Of a stretch of 64,000 bases of DNA, positions 55,653 to 63,992 are shown in pieces. The position numbers and the translations under genes are program-made. The notes under the pieces are model-generated. The model saw only the letters and a list, made by a program, of their open reading frames with translations. It was not told the DNA's origin and did not search any database. The first letter of the stretch is position 1. Each line of letters begins with the position of its first letter. Source of the DNA: Pseudolabrys sp. (GTDB lineage: Bacteria > Pseudomonadota > Alphaproteobacteria > Rhizobiales > Xanthobacteraceae); NCBI GenBank assembly GCA_030684935.1, contig JAUXXH010000011.1:58670-122669 (forward strand). Reading direction: 5' to 3'.

Positions 55653-55746
55653 GCGCCCGCCGGAGGGGCCGGCGGGCGCTTGATCCGGCCGCGAGAGGGG
55701 ATATTCGCGGGAGCGGATCGGGCGGCCGGTGAGAGGGCACCGGCCG
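55653..55746. other. Three tandem hairpins in the DUF1127-PAN gap
   Basis: The 204-base gap holds three stem-loops end to end: an 11-bp perfect stem GCGCCCGCCGG/CCGGCGGGCGC (55653-55679), a compound stem GATCCG...CGGATC enclosing CCGCGA/TCGCGG (55682-55719), and a 9-bp perfect stem CGGCCGGTG/CACCGGCCG (55723-55746). The third is followed on the plus strand by TTTCG. It could be a structured 3' end of the DUF1127 message, a bidirectional terminator or a small RNA. Confidence 0.55.
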
Positions 55747-55757
55747 TTTCGTCGAAC

Positions 55758-56129
55758 TCAGAAAGCGAGGCGCGCCGGCCGGTCGGTGGCCGGGCGGCTG
55801 AAGCCGTTCTCCTCTGTCGCAGGCTCCTGCGGCGCCAGCTTCGGCGCGGCCAGCACCCGGTTCATGCGGCGCTCGATGGCGCGCTCGCGCAGCAGCGCGG
55901 TCGGGTCCTCCCAGAACGGTTCGGAAAAGGCGTCCTGCACATCGGACCGGGTGAGGCCGATGTCGGCCAGCATGTGGCGGTCCATATAAGCCAATACCCG
56001 GGCATCCCGCCGGTTGCGGTGGGCCTGCGCCAGGCGCTTGAGCCAGTGGGCGACCAGCGCCAGAAGCGAGGCAAGGCCCCGCAGGATGGTGCTGCCGGCA
56101 ATCGGCAGGACGGGAAATTGAACGCTCAT
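55758..56129 (-). CDS. DUF1127-domain protein
   Basis: A 123-residue protein. The central stretch RNRRDARVLAYMDRHMLADIGLTRSDVQDAF is the arginine-rich DUF1127 motif; small DUF1127 proteins in related bacteria affect phosphate and C1 metabolism or RNA handling. It is longer than most because of N- and C-terminal tails. The start at 56129 follows CGGAGGC. It diverges from the LysR gene across 198 bases. Confidence 0.85.
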   Translation of the reverse strand: MSVQFPVLPIAGSTILRGLASLLALVAHWLKRLAQAHRNRRDARVLAYMDRHMLADIGLTRSDVQDAFSEPFWEDPTALLRERAIERRMNRVLAAPKLAPQEPATEENGFSRPATDRPARLAF

Positions 56130-56242
56130 GGCAGCCTCCGTTAATCGCAGTTTGAAGCGGCAAAATCGCTCTGCCCGCCCACCGCAACCACCCGAAACCG
56201 GCACCCGATTCCTGTGTGGTCGCGCTTATATGCGCCCGGGCT

Positions 56243-56286
56243 ATTGATTAGTGAAACGAATGTTTTTAATCTGATTGATCAGCAAT
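56243..56286. promoter_or_regulatory. Repeated ATTGAT-type motif in LysR/DUF1127 divergent region
   Basis: ATTGATTAGTGAA (56243-56255) and ATTGATCAGCAAT (56274-56286) share a core and are 31 bases apart, close to three helical turns. The second is ATTG-N5-CAAT, a form of the T-N11-A sites bound by LysR regulators. They are candidates for the recognition and activation sites of the adjacent LysR protein. Confidence 0.45.
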
Positions 56287-56327
56287 AGTGATATGGCCGA
56301 AGCGGCCGAAAAACACGGGTTTTGCCC

Positions 56328-57206
56328 ATGACAGCCCTGCTCGATGTCGATCAGTTGCGCACCTTCATTGCCATCGCCGAGACCGGGAGCTTCACCAAGG
56401 CCGCCGAGGTGGTGAACAAGACCCAGTCCGCTGTCTCGATGCAGATGAAGCGGCTGGAAGAGCGGCTGGAGCGGCCGATCTTTGCCCGCGACGGCCGCGC
56501 CTCGAAACTGACAGAGGACGGCCAGCGCCTGCTCGATTACGCGCGCCGCATCGTCAAGCTGAACGTCGAAACCATCGCCGCCTTCTCCGAGGCCGAACTG
56601 TCGGGCCGGGTGCGGCTCGGCGTCCCTGACGATTATGCCGACCGCTATCTGCCGGAGATCATGGCGCGCTTTTCCCGCGCCTATCCCGGCGTCGAACTGA
56701 CCGTGATCTGCGAGCCGTCTGTCGATCTGCTGGAACGCATCGACGCGCACGAGATCGATCTCGCCATCGTCACCAATTGCGAAACCAAGCGGCCGTCGGA
56801 GCCGTTTCGCCGCGAACGGCTGCTGTGGGTGACGTCGAACCGGCATCCGACGCACCTTGAGGAGCCGCTGCCGGTGGCCCTGGGACGGCCAACCTGCAGC
56901 TGGCGGCGCATCGCCATCGAGCGGCTCGAAGCGGTCGGCCGGCCCTACCGCGTGCTGTATTCGAGCTCGAACGCCGGTGCCGTGGCGGCCGCGGTGCTGG
57001 CGGGCCTTGCGGTTTCGGTGCTGGCCGAATCCGGCTTTCGGCCCGGCATGCGCGTGCTGACGGCGGCGGAAGGTTTCCCCGAACTGCCGGCCTGCCGCGT
57101 CGGCCTGGTGCGCAGTCCGCACGAAGGCTCGACGCTCGCCGACGCCCTGGCCGAGCACATCATCTCGTCGCTCGACAATTTGTCGGAGGCACAGGCGGCG
57201 GAGTAG
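56328..57206 (+). CDS. LysR-family transcriptional regulator
   Basis: A 292-residue LysR regulator. The winged-helix N terminus (DQLRTFIAIAETGSFTKAAEVVNKTQSAVSMQMKRLEERL) is followed by a substrate-binding domain beginning GRVRLGVPDDYADRYLPEIMARFS. It diverges from the DUF1127 gene, which it may control along with itself. The ATG at 56328 is preferred; an in-frame TTG at 56322 adds two residues. The ligand is unknown. Confidence 0.92.
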   Translation: MTALLDVDQLRTFIAIAETGSFTKAAEVVNKTQSAVSMQMKRLEERLERPIFARDGRASKLTEDGQRLLDYARRIVKLNVETIAAFSEAELSGRVRLGVPDDYADRYLPEIMARFSRAYPGVELTVICEPSVDLLERIDAHEIDLAIVTNCETKRPSEPFRRERLLWVTSNRHPTHLEEPLPVALGRPTCSWRRIAIERLEAVGRPYRVLYSSSNAGAVAAAVLAGLAVSVLAESGFRPGMRVLTAAEGFPELPACRVGLVRSPHEGSTLADALAEHIISSLDNLSEAQAAE

Positions 57207-57214
57207 CCGTTTTC

Positions 57215-57294
57215 TGTCATGGCCGGGCTTGACCCGGCCATCTCGCTTAGGGAGCCCCCTAAGCGGGATCACCGGGACAAGCCCGGTGATGACA
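57215..57294. repeat. Palindromic intergenic repeat, family TGTCAT
   Basis: An 80-base element with ends TGTCAT and ATGACA and nested stems (GCCGGGCTTGACCCGGC, CGCTTAGGG/CCCTAAGCG, ACCGGGACAAGCCCGGT). It sits between the convergent lysR and ybaK genes and would act as a bidirectional terminator. A related copy ends the window at 63869-63992: the two share the 20-odd base end block in opposite orientation. Confidence 0.75.
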
Positions 57295-57310
57295 AATTGA
57301 AACCCTAAGC

Positions 57311-57781
57311 TTAACAAATCTCCGCCGCCTTGGCGTCCAGCACCCGCACCACATCCGCCGGCGCCAGTTCGATCTGCAAGCCGCGGCGGCCGCCGTTGAC
57401 GACGATGCGCTCGAAGGCAAGCGTCGACTGTTCGATAAACACCCGCGCGCGCTTCTTCTGGCCGAACGCCGAAATGCCGCCGACGTGATAGCCGGTGACG
57501 CGCTCTGCGTCCGCAGCGCCCAGCATCGCCGCGCTCTTCGCGCCGGCCGCGGCGGCGAGCTTCTTCAGATTGACCTCGCGGTCGGACGGCGCCAGTACGC
57601 ACACGACGTCATTGCCGGCCTTGGCCATCAGGGTTTTCAGCAATCGCGCCGGCTCGATGCCGAGCGCTTCGGCGGCTTGCATGCCGATGCGCTCCGCGTT
57701 CGGATCGTAGTCGTATTCGTGGAGGTGGAAGGCGACACCGGCTTTTTCCAGCGCCAGCGTCGCGGGGGTGGATTTGGCCAT
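57311..57781 (-). CDS. ybaK: YbaK-family Cys-tRNA(Pro) deacylase
   Basis: A 156-residue YbaK/ProX-fold protein that hydrolyses Cys-tRNA(Pro), and possibly other misacylated tRNAs. MAKSTPATLALEKAGVAFHLHEYDYD, RLLKTLMAKAGNDVVCVLAPSDREVNLKKLA and YHVGGISAFGQKKRARVFIEQS are family blocks, including the catalytic lysine region. The start at 57781 is the usual one; upstream lies a palindromic repeat. The gene is downstream of gshA on the same strand. Confidence 0.92.
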   Translation of the reverse strand: MAKSTPATLALEKAGVAFHLHEYDYDPNAERIGMQAAEALGIEPARLLKTLMAKAGNDVVCVLAPSDREVNLKKLAAAAGAKSAAMLGAADAERVTGYHVGGISAFGQKKRARVFIEQSTLAFERIVVNGGRRGLQIELAPADVVRVLDAKAAEIC

Positions 57782-57788
57782 AAGGGTC

Positions 57789-57918
57789 CTGTGTCCCGGA
57801 CGCGGTGCAGCGCGCAGCAGTGCACCGCAGAGCCGGGACCTTAACATATTCGGCGTTCGGAACGGTCCCGGTTCTGCAGCGCATCACCACAAGGTGCTGC
57901 GCTGCGCCCGGGACACAG
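57789..57918. repeat. Palindromic intergenic repeat, family CTGTGTCCCGG
   Basis: A 130-base element between gshA and ybaK. Its ends CTGTGTCCCGG and CCGGGACACAG are exact inverted repeats, and internal GCCGGGACC/GGTCCCGG blocks split it into two hairpin arms joined by a short AT-rich hinge around 57842. It is adjacent to the start codon of ybaK, so it may affect its translation or supply the end of the gshA message. Confidence 0.75.
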
Positions 57919-57922
57919 CGCC

Positions 57923-59293
57923 TCAATAAGCATACTCGTCGAAAATCGGCTCGATCGAACCCTTCCACGGGCCGTGGAATTTTTCCAGCAGCTCTTCTGC
58001 CGGTGTGGTGCCGCGGGCGATCGATTCTTCCAGCGGCCGCAGATAGCGCGTCTCGTCGCGGCCGTTGCGGTCGAGATATTTGCGCCGCGCCAGGCCGCGC
58101 GTTGCCAGTCGCAGCGTCTCCTGCGCCAGCGTCAGCACGTTGCGGCCGCGGATCTCGGCCCGGAAACCGAGCCTCGGCACATCGTCGCGCAGCTTCTGCC
58201 GCTCCTCGGCACTCCAGTCCTTGACCATGTCCCAGCAGGCATCGAGGGAATCTTCGTCATAGAACAAGCCGACCCAGTAGGCCGACAGCGACGGCAGGCG
58301 ACGCCACGGGCCGCCATCGGCGCCGCGCATTTCCAGATAGCGCTTCAGCCGCACCTCGGGGAAAATCGTGCTGAGGTGATTGGCCCAGTCCGAAATCGTC
58401 GGCCGCTCGCCCGGCAGCGCATCGAGCTTGCCGGCGAAAAAATCCTTGAACGACTTGCCGGAGACGTCGATGTAGCTGTCGCCGCGCTTGATGAAATACA
58501 TCGGCACGCCGAGCGCGTAATCGACATAGCGCTCGAAGCCCATGCCGTCCTCGAAGGCCCAGGGCAGCATGCCGGCGCGGTGATTGTCGGTGTCGGTCCA
58601 TATCTGCGAGCGCATCGACAGGAAGCCGTTCGGCTTGCCCTCGGTAAACGGCGAATTGGCGAACAGCGCGGTCGCCACCGGCTGCAAGGCCAGCGACACG
58701 CGCAGCTTTTTCACCATGTCGGATTCGGACGAGAAGTCGAGGTTCGCCTGCACCGTGCAGGTGCGGTACATCATGTCGAGGCCGTAAGAACCGACCTTCG
58801 GCATATAATTGGTCATGATCTTGTAGCGGCCCTTGGGCATGACCGGCATATCGGCCCGGCTCCAGTTCGGCGTCATGCCGAGACCGAGAAAGCCGATGCC
58901 GAGCGGCTTGGCCACTTCCCGCACCTGCGCCAGATGGGCGAACAACTCGGACGCGGTCTGGTGCACGGTCTCGACCGGCGCGCCGGACAGTTCGAACTGG
59001 CCGCCCGGCTCCAGCGAAATCGCGCCGCCGCCGGTGACGTCGAACATGCCGATGATGTTCTCGCCCTCCATGATCGGCTCCCAGCCGAGCAGAGTGTGCA
59101 TGCCTTCCAGCAGCGCGTGGATGCTGCGCCGGCCGGAATAAGGCACGGGGCGATGGCCTTCGATGGTGAAGGCGAATTTCTCATGCTCGGTGCCGACGCG
59201 GAACTGCGCCTTCGGCTTGCAGCCCGCTGCGAGCCAGGCGACGAGTTCGTCGCGTGTCTCGATGGGGGTCATGTCGATCTGGTCGCGCGCCAT
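57923..59293 (-). CDS. gshA: Glutamate-cysteine ligase, plant type
   Basis: A 456-residue enzyme for the first step of glutathione synthesis. GTEHEKFAF, the glutamate/magnesium site MFDVTGGGAISLEPGGQFELSGAP, MYRTCTVQANLDF and FTEGKPNGFLSMRSQIW identify the plant/alphaproteobacterial class. The start at 59293 gives the expected length (MARDQIDMTPIETRDEL). Control is not apparent; the gene is alone except for ybaK behind a palindrome. Confidence 0.96.
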   Translation of the reverse strand: MARDQIDMTPIETRDELVAWLAAGCKPKAQFRVGTEHEKFAFTIEGHRPVPYSGRRSIHALLEGMHTLLGWEPIMEGENIIGMFDVTGGGAISLEPGGQFELSGAPVETVHQTASELFAHLAQVREVAKPLGIGFLGLGMTPNWSRADMPVMPKGRYKIMTNYMPKVGSYGLDMMYRTCTVQANLDFSSESDMVKKLRVSLALQPVATALFANSPFTEGKPNGFLSMRSQIWTDTDNHRAGMLPWAFEDGMGFERYVDYALGVPMYFIKRGDSYIDVSGKSFKDFFAGKLDALPGERPTISDWANHLSTIFPEVRLKRYLEMRGADGGPWRRLPSLSAYWVGLFYDEDSLDACWDMVKDWSAEERQKLRDDVPRLGFRAEIRGRNVLTLAQETLRLATRGLARRKYLDRNGRDETRYLRPLEESIARGTTPAEELLEKFHGPWKGSIEPIFDEYAY

Positions 59294-59463
59294 GCAGGGT
59301 CCGGCAAAATTTCGCCGCGACCTTAAACATGGGACGGCCGAAAGGGCAATGACAGGCGCCAGAGCGCCCGGCGCGGCGGGACCGCCGGCAGACCCCATTC
59401 ATACCAGCCCCGGCTGCGGTTGACGATCACCACCACCGTGAGCATGGCTGGGTCTTCGGTGCT

Positions 59464-60702
59464 TTACGCCATCCTTTGACGCGTCACCGCAGGCTGCACG
59501 CCGGTCGGCAGCAGGAAAGTGACGATCCAGCATATCGCCAGCATGGCGGCCGAACCGATCAGGCAGGCGGTCATGCCGCCGAATTGATAGAGCAAGCCCG
59601 AAAGAACAATGCCCATCAGCCGCCCGGTCGCGTTGGCCGCGTAATAGAAGCCGACATCCTCGGCCGCCTTCTCCGATCCGGCATAGGCCAGGATCAGATA
59701 GGAATGCAGCGACGAATTGACGGCAAAGGGCAGCCCGAATATCGCCAGCCCGATCACGACGACAAGATCCGGACGCCACAGCGCCGGCGTCTGCATCATC
59801 AGCACCAGCACGATGGGAACGGCGGTCAACAGACCGGCCCACAGCCGTGCCGCCGGAATTTCCCGGCTCAGCCCGTCTTCGCTGCGCGTCACCAAGACGG
59901 GCGCGATCGCCTGGATCCCGCCATAGGCGATGGTCCATATGGCGAGGAACGCGCCGACTTCGAGAAATCGCCAGCCACTGGCGTAGAGAAACACCGGCAG
60001 GCCGACGACAAACCAGACATCGCGGGCGCCGAACATGAAGATGCGGGCCGCCGCAAGCAGATTGACGCCGCGCGACTTGCCGAACAGCTCCTTGACGCTT
60101 TTCGATGACTTGGCCTTGCCAAGCGCGCTTGGCAGCAAAAGCAGACCGGCGACAAGGATGACGGCGAGGAAGCCCGCCATCAGCCACAGGGCAGCCTGGA
60201 AGCCAACCCACTCCAGCAACAGGCCGCCCACGAAGAAACCGATACCCTTCATGGCGTTCTTCGAGCCGGTGAACCATGCCACCCAGCGGAACAGCTGGCC
60301 GCTTCCCTCGGCCGCTGTCGCCTTGATGGCGGACTTCGAGGCCGTCTTGGTCACGTCCTTGGCGACGCCGGCAATGCCCTGGGCGGCGACCACCCAGATA
60401 ACGGATGCGACCGCGCCCCAGCCCGGATCGAGCAGCGACAGCATGATGAGGCCGGCGATCTGAAGCGACTGCCCGACCGCCAGCATGCGCGGAATGCCGA
60501 AGCGGGACGCCAGCCAGCCGCCGGCGAGATTGGCGCCGATTCCGGCCGCTTCATAGAGCAGGAACAGGAAGGCCAGTGTGAACGGCGTATAGCCGAGCTG
60601 GAAAAAGTGCAGCAGCACCAGCATCCGCAACGCGCCATCGACCAGCGTGAAGCCCCAATAGGCCCCGGTGACGACGATATAGTTGCGGACCGTCGCGGTC
60701 AT
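59464..60702 (-). CDS. arsJ: ArsJ organoarsenical efflux permease
   Basis: A 412-residue MFS permease with about twelve helices. The N terminus [34 protein letters not shown] and the neighbouring GAPDH identify it as ArsJ, which exports 1-arseno-3-phosphoglycerate. It overlaps the GAPDH gene by four bases, and transcription runs from arsR-arsC through gapdh to arsJ. Confidence 0.93.
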   Translation of the reverse strand: MTATVRNYIVVTGAYWGFTLVDGALRMLVLLHFFQLGYTPFTLAFLFLLYEAAGIGANLAGGWLASRFGIPRMLAVGQSLQIAGLIMLSLLDPGWGAVASVIWVVAAQGIAGVAKDVTKTASKSAIKATAAEGSGQLFRWVAWFTGSKNAMKGIGFFVGGLLLEWVGFQAALWLMAGFLAVILVAGLLLLPSALGKAKSSKSVKELFGKSRGVNLLAAARIFMFGARDVWFVVGLPVFLYASGWRFLEVGAFLAIWTIAYGGIQAIAPVLVTRSEDGLSREIPAARLWAGLLTAVPIVLVLMMQTPALWRPDLVVVIGLAIFGLPFAVNSSLHSYLILAYAGSEKAAEDVGFYYAANATGRLMGIVLSGLLYQFGGMTACLIGSAAMLAICWIVTFLLPTGVQPAVTRQRMA

Positions 60703-61742
60703 GCGTCCGCCTTGAGAACGATGTTGGCCAGATCGACCATGCGGCAGGCATAGCCGACTTCATTGTCGTACCAGGCATAGACCTTGAGCAAGGTGTCGTC
60801 GGTGACCATCGTGCTCAGACCATCGACAATCGAACTGCGGCTGTCGTTGTTGTAGTCGACCGATACCAGGGGGCGCGGCTCGAAGCCGAGGATGCCGGCG
60901 AGCGGGCCGGATGCGGCGGAGGCGAAGAGCCCGTTGATCTCGGTCACCGTCGTCGCGCGTTTCAGTTCGAACACGCAATCGGTCAGGCTGGCGTTGAGCA
61001 CGGGCACGCGGACGGCATGGCCGTTCAGTTTGCCTTTGAGCTCCGGATAGATCAGCGCGATCGCCGTGGCGCTACCGGTCGTCGTCGGCTGCATCGACAA
61101 CATCGCCGAACGGGCACGGCGCAGATCCTTGTGCGGCGCGTCGACGACGACATTGGTGTTGGTCGGATTGTGGATGGTGGTGATCTGACCGTGGCGGATG
61201 CCGATCGCGTCGTGAACGACCTTGACGACGGGCGCCAGGCAATTGGTGGTGCACGAGGCGGCGGTCAGCAGGCGGTGCCGGGTGGGATCGTAGAGCCGGT
61301 CGTTGACGCCGACGACGATGTTGAGCGCGCGATCGTCCTTGACCGGCGCGGCGACGATGACGCGCTTCACACCACGGTCGAAATAGGCTTCGAGCTGCTC
61401 GGGTTTAAGAAACTTGCCGGTGCATTCCAGAACGATATCGCAGCCCAGATCGCCCCAGGCAACGTCGCCCGGCTGGGCCTTGGCGCTGAAGCCGATGCGG
61501 CGGTCGCCGATCGTAATGGCGGCTTCCTCGTCGACCCCAAACGTGCCGTGCCAGCGGCCGTGGATACTATCGAATTCGAGAAGGTGCGCCGTCGCCGCCG
61601 CGCCGCCCTTGAGTTCGTTGACGTGGGCAATGTCGAGGCGGTTGTCCGCGCGCGGATCGCCGGCGGTGCGCGGCAGGCCGCCAAAGGCCGCCCGCAACGC
61701 CAGTCGGCCGATCCGGCCCATCCCGTTTATTCCAATGGCCAC
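60699..61742 (-). CDS. ArsJ-associated glyceraldehyde-3-phosphate dehydrogenase
   Basis: A 347-residue GAPDH. The NAD loop [14 protein letters not shown] and the catalytic SCTTNCLAP (Cys164) are standard, and the sequence has the length and insertions of the arsenic-linked paralogue, not the glycolytic enzyme. With arsenate in place of phosphate it makes 1-arseno-3-phosphoglycerate, which ArsJ pumps out. It lies 11 bases behind the arsR-arsC fusion. Confidence 0.93.
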   Translation of the reverse strand: MAIGINGMGRIGRLALRAAFGGLPRTAGDPRADNRLDIAHVNELKGGAAATAHLLEFDSIHGRWHGTFGVDEEAAITIGDRRIGFSAKAQPGDVAWGDLGCDIVLECTGKFLKPEQLEAYFDRGVKRVIVAAPVKDDRALNIVVGVNDRLYDPTRHRLLTAASCTTNCLAPVVKVVHDAIGIRHGQITTIHNPTNTNVVVDAPHKDLRRARSAMLSMQPTTTGSATAIALIYPELKGKLNGHAVRVPVLNASLTDCVFELKRATTVTEINGLFASAASGPLAGILGFEPRPLVSVDYNNDSRSSIVDGLSTMVTDDTLLKVYAWYDNEVGYACRMVDLANIVLKADA

Positions 61743-61753
61743 AATCTACTCCG

Positions 61754-62623
61754 TTACGAGAGGACGCGCTGCGTATCGCCGATCTCGTCAAGCCGCGCTT
61801 TCAGGGCCATTTTGTCGAGCGTCGCGAAAGGAAGGTTGGTGAATGCCTCCAGCCGGCGGCGAACCATGGCGTAGAGTTCGTTCAACAGCGTGACGCGCTC
61901 GGTGGACGAGCCGGTGAACTTGGCCGGGTCCGGTAGCGGCCATGCGGCGGTGAGCATCTTGTCGCCGAAATCAGGACAGATCTGCCCGTCGAGTGTGTCG
62001 CAAAGCGCGATGACGAAATCCATCCGTGGCGCGTTGGGCCCGGTGAACTCGTCCCACGACTTGCTGCGCAGCCGGCTCACGTCGTGGCCGAGCGTCTTGA
62101 GACGCTCGATCACCTCCGGCATCGGCTGGGCCGCCGGATGGGAGCCGGCCGAGTAGGCATTGAAGCGGCCGCCGCCGATCTTCTCGAGCAGAGATTCGGC
62201 GATGATCGAGCGGGCGGAATTCTGGGTGCAGAGAAACAGTACATTGAACGCGGGCGTCATTTTCCTCTCCGTTATGTCGTCGACTTCTTCGGGAATCAAC
62301 CGCGCAAGATCGCCGCACATCTCCGGGCGCCCGCTGCAGCAATCGGTGGCCAGAAACCGGATCAGTCCACGCAGGGTCCGAAGATCGGCCCGGTAGTTCA
62401 TCACCCGGCCGTTGCGTTCGACCGAGATCAGGCCGGCGCGGGTGAGAACGTTGAGGTGCGTGGACATCGTGTTGTGAGGAACCTCGCAGACGTCGGAGAT
62501 CTCGCCAGCCGCCATGCCGCCCGGATGCGCCGCGACCAAGGCGCGGAACGCCTTCAGTCGCGTCGGTTGCGCCAGGGCGGCAAAGGCCAGTTGCACTCTC
62601 TCTTCGTCCATATGTCGAGACAT
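61754..62623 (-). CDS. ArsR repressor-arsenate reductase fusion
   Basis: A 289-residue fusion. Residues 1-110 form an ArsR winged-helix repressor (HNTMSTHLNVLTRAGLISVERNG) with a cysteine cluster, Cys95, Cys96 and Cys103 (DCCSGRPEMC), placed like the arsenite site of the Acidithiobacillus ferrooxidans repressor. Residues 124-270 are a low-molecular-weight phosphatase-type arsenate reductase: loop CTQNSARS with catalytic Cys132 and Arg138, and the PLPDPAKF aspartate. The predicted start codon is at position +1 of the transcript, and the operator overlaps it. ATG 62611 is an alternative start. The protein can sense and reduce arsenic in one chain. Confidence 0.93.
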   Translation of the reverse strand: MSRHMDEERVQLAFAALAQPTRLKAFRALVAAHPGGMAAGEISDVCEVPHNTMSTHLNVLTRAGLISVERNGRVMNYRADLRTLRGLIRFLATDCCSGRPEMCGDLARLIPEEVDDITERKMTPAFNVLFLCTQNSARSIIAESLLEKIGGGRFNAYSAGSHPAAQPMPEVIERLKTLGHDVSRLRSKSWDEFTGPNAPRMDFVIALCDTLDGQICPDFGDKMLTAAWPLPDPAKFTGSSTERVTLLNELYAMVRRRLEAFTNLPFATLDKMALKARLDEIGDTQRVLS

Positions 62624-62633
62624 ATCGACATAT
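62610..62633. promoter_or_regulatory. ArsR operator overlapping the start codon
   Basis: ATATGTCGA-N6-TCGACATAT is a perfect 9-bp inverted repeat with a 6-base spacer. It covers the start codon of the arsR-arsC fusion (62621-62623) and overlaps the -10 element, so a bound repressor would block initiation. Confidence 0.75.
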
Positions 62634-62658
62634 TATGACGATGAGGTGACGGGCGCAA
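62630..62658 (-). promoter_or_regulatory. Promoter of the arsenic operon
   Basis: On the minus strand the -35 TTGCGC (62658-62653) and -10 TAATAT (62635-62630) have a 17-base spacer. The predicted start site at 62623 is the A of the arsR ATG, implying a leaderless message; no ribosome-binding site is seen upstream. Confidence 0.6.
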
Positions 62659-62751
62659 GACGCTTTGAAAAGCGGGGACCGGCACCCAAAATTGCCAAGA
62701 GTTCCCATTTCGTTCTTTTGCAATCGGCCGCTTTCGTCTATTGATCGGGCC

Positions 62752-63858
62752 ATGGAATTCTCACCGCACCAAGACGCCGCGCTCGAAGCGGTCGCCCGCT
62801 GGCTCAAGGACAAGCCCGGCACGAACGGCACGCCGGCCATCTTCCGGTTGTTCGGCTATGCCGGCACCGGCAAGACCACGCTGGCCAAGCATCTGGCCGA
62901 GCATGTCGACGGCGAGGTCAAGTTCGCCGCCTTCACCGGCAAGGCCGCCTCGGTGATGCGCGGCAAGGGCTGCCACGGCGCCTCGACCATCCACAGCCTG
63001 ATCTACCGCGCCCGCGAGAGCGGCGAGGAAGTGCCGAACTTCGACCTGTGGGATGAGGCGCCCGCCTCCAAGGCCGAACTGATCATCATCGATGAATGCT
63101 CGATGGTCGACGCCGAGCTCGGACGCGACCTCTTGTCGTTCGGCGTGCCGCTTTTGGTGCTGGGCGATCCGGCGCAGTTGCCGCCGATCCAGGGCGGCGG
63201 CTTTTTCACCGAGGCCGAGCCGGACGTGATGCTGACCGAGGTGCACCGCCAAGCCAAGGACGACCCGATCATCCGGCTGTCGATGGATATCCGCGCCGGC
63301 GAATACCTCGAGCCCGGCCGCTACGGCGAAACCGAAGTCGTGCTCAAGGCCGACCTCGATCCGCAGCGCGTGCTGGAGGCCGATCAGGTGCTGGTCGGCC
63401 GCAACGCCACACGGCGCGCCTACAACAACCGCATGCGCGAGCGGCGCGGCTTCGAGGGCGACATGCCGTCGGCCGGCGACAAGCTGGTGTGCCTGCGCAA
63501 CAACCGCAAGAAGGGCCTGTTCAACGGCGGCCTGTGGTCGGTGAAGGATCGCGGCGGCCGCAAGACCGGCATCATGACCATGCGGCTGTTGCCGGACGAC
63601 GAGACCGCGACCCGCGGCGTCAAGGTCTCGGTGCGGCCGGAATGCTTCACCGGCGGCATCGAGCGGATCGACTGGCAGCGCCGCAAGCCCTACGACGAAT
63701 TCGACTACGGCTATGTGCTGACCGTGCACAAGGCGCAAGGGTCGCAGTGGGACGATGTGGTGCTGTTCGACGAGAGCTTCGCGTTCCAGGAGAGCCGCGA
63801 GCGCTGGCTTTACACCGGCGTGACGCGGGCGGCGAAGAAGTTGACGGTGGTGATGTAG
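62752..63858 (+). CDS. RecD-like ATP-dependent DNA helicase
   Basis: A 368-residue superfamily I helicase. Walker A is GYAGTGKTTLAK, Walker B is ELIIIDECSMVD, and later motifs include GDPAQLPPIQGGGFF and YGYVLTVHKAQGSQWDDVVLF. It resembles the short RecD/TraA-like helicases of alphaproteobacteria, not full RecD. The start at 62752 opens with the expected MEFSPHQDAALEAVARWL. It diverges from the arsenic operon across 128 bases. Confidence 0.92.
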   Translation: MEFSPHQDAALEAVARWLKDKPGTNGTPAIFRLFGYAGTGKTTLAKHLAEHVDGEVKFAAFTGKAASVMRGKGCHGASTIHSLIYRARESGEEVPNFDLWDEAPASKAELIIIDECSMVDAELGRDLLSFGVPLLVLGDPAQLPPIQGGGFFTEAEPDVMLTEVHRQAKDDPIIRLSMDIRAGEYLEPGRYGETEVVLKADLDPQRVLEADQVLVGRNATRRAYNNRMRERRGFEGDMPSAGDKLVCLRNNRKKGLFNGGLWSVKDRGGRKTGIMTMRLLPDDETATRGVKVSVRPECFTGGIERIDWQRRKPYDEFDYGYVLTVHKAQGSQWDDVVLFDESFAFQESRERWLYTGVTRAAKKLTVVM

Positions 63859-63868
63859 AATTTGTGGT

Positions 63869-63992
63869 TGTCATCACCGGGCATAGTCGTTCGAAGAACG
63901 ACGTTTCTTCGAAACATCTATGTCCCGGTGACCCCACTTGGACGGGCACCGCGTCCCTGAGCGGGATGGCCGGGTCAAGCCCGGCCATGACA
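63869..63992. repeat. Palindromic intergenic repeat at the window end, family TGTCAT
   Basis: A 124-base element with TGTCAT and ATGACA ends. The right half (ATGGCCGGGTCAAGCCCGGCC and ATGACA) is the reverse complement of the left half of the copy at 57215. Inside lies a second palindrome (TTCGAAGAA...TTCTTCGAA, 63890-63914). It follows the helicase gene and may terminate it. Confidence 0.7.

Noticed and set aside
59323..59445. A 40-codon frame between arsJ and gshA on the minus strand, starting MLTVVVIVNRSRGWYEWGLP
   Set aside because: No recognisable family or ribosome-binding site; kept only as a curiosity because the sequence is not repetitive.
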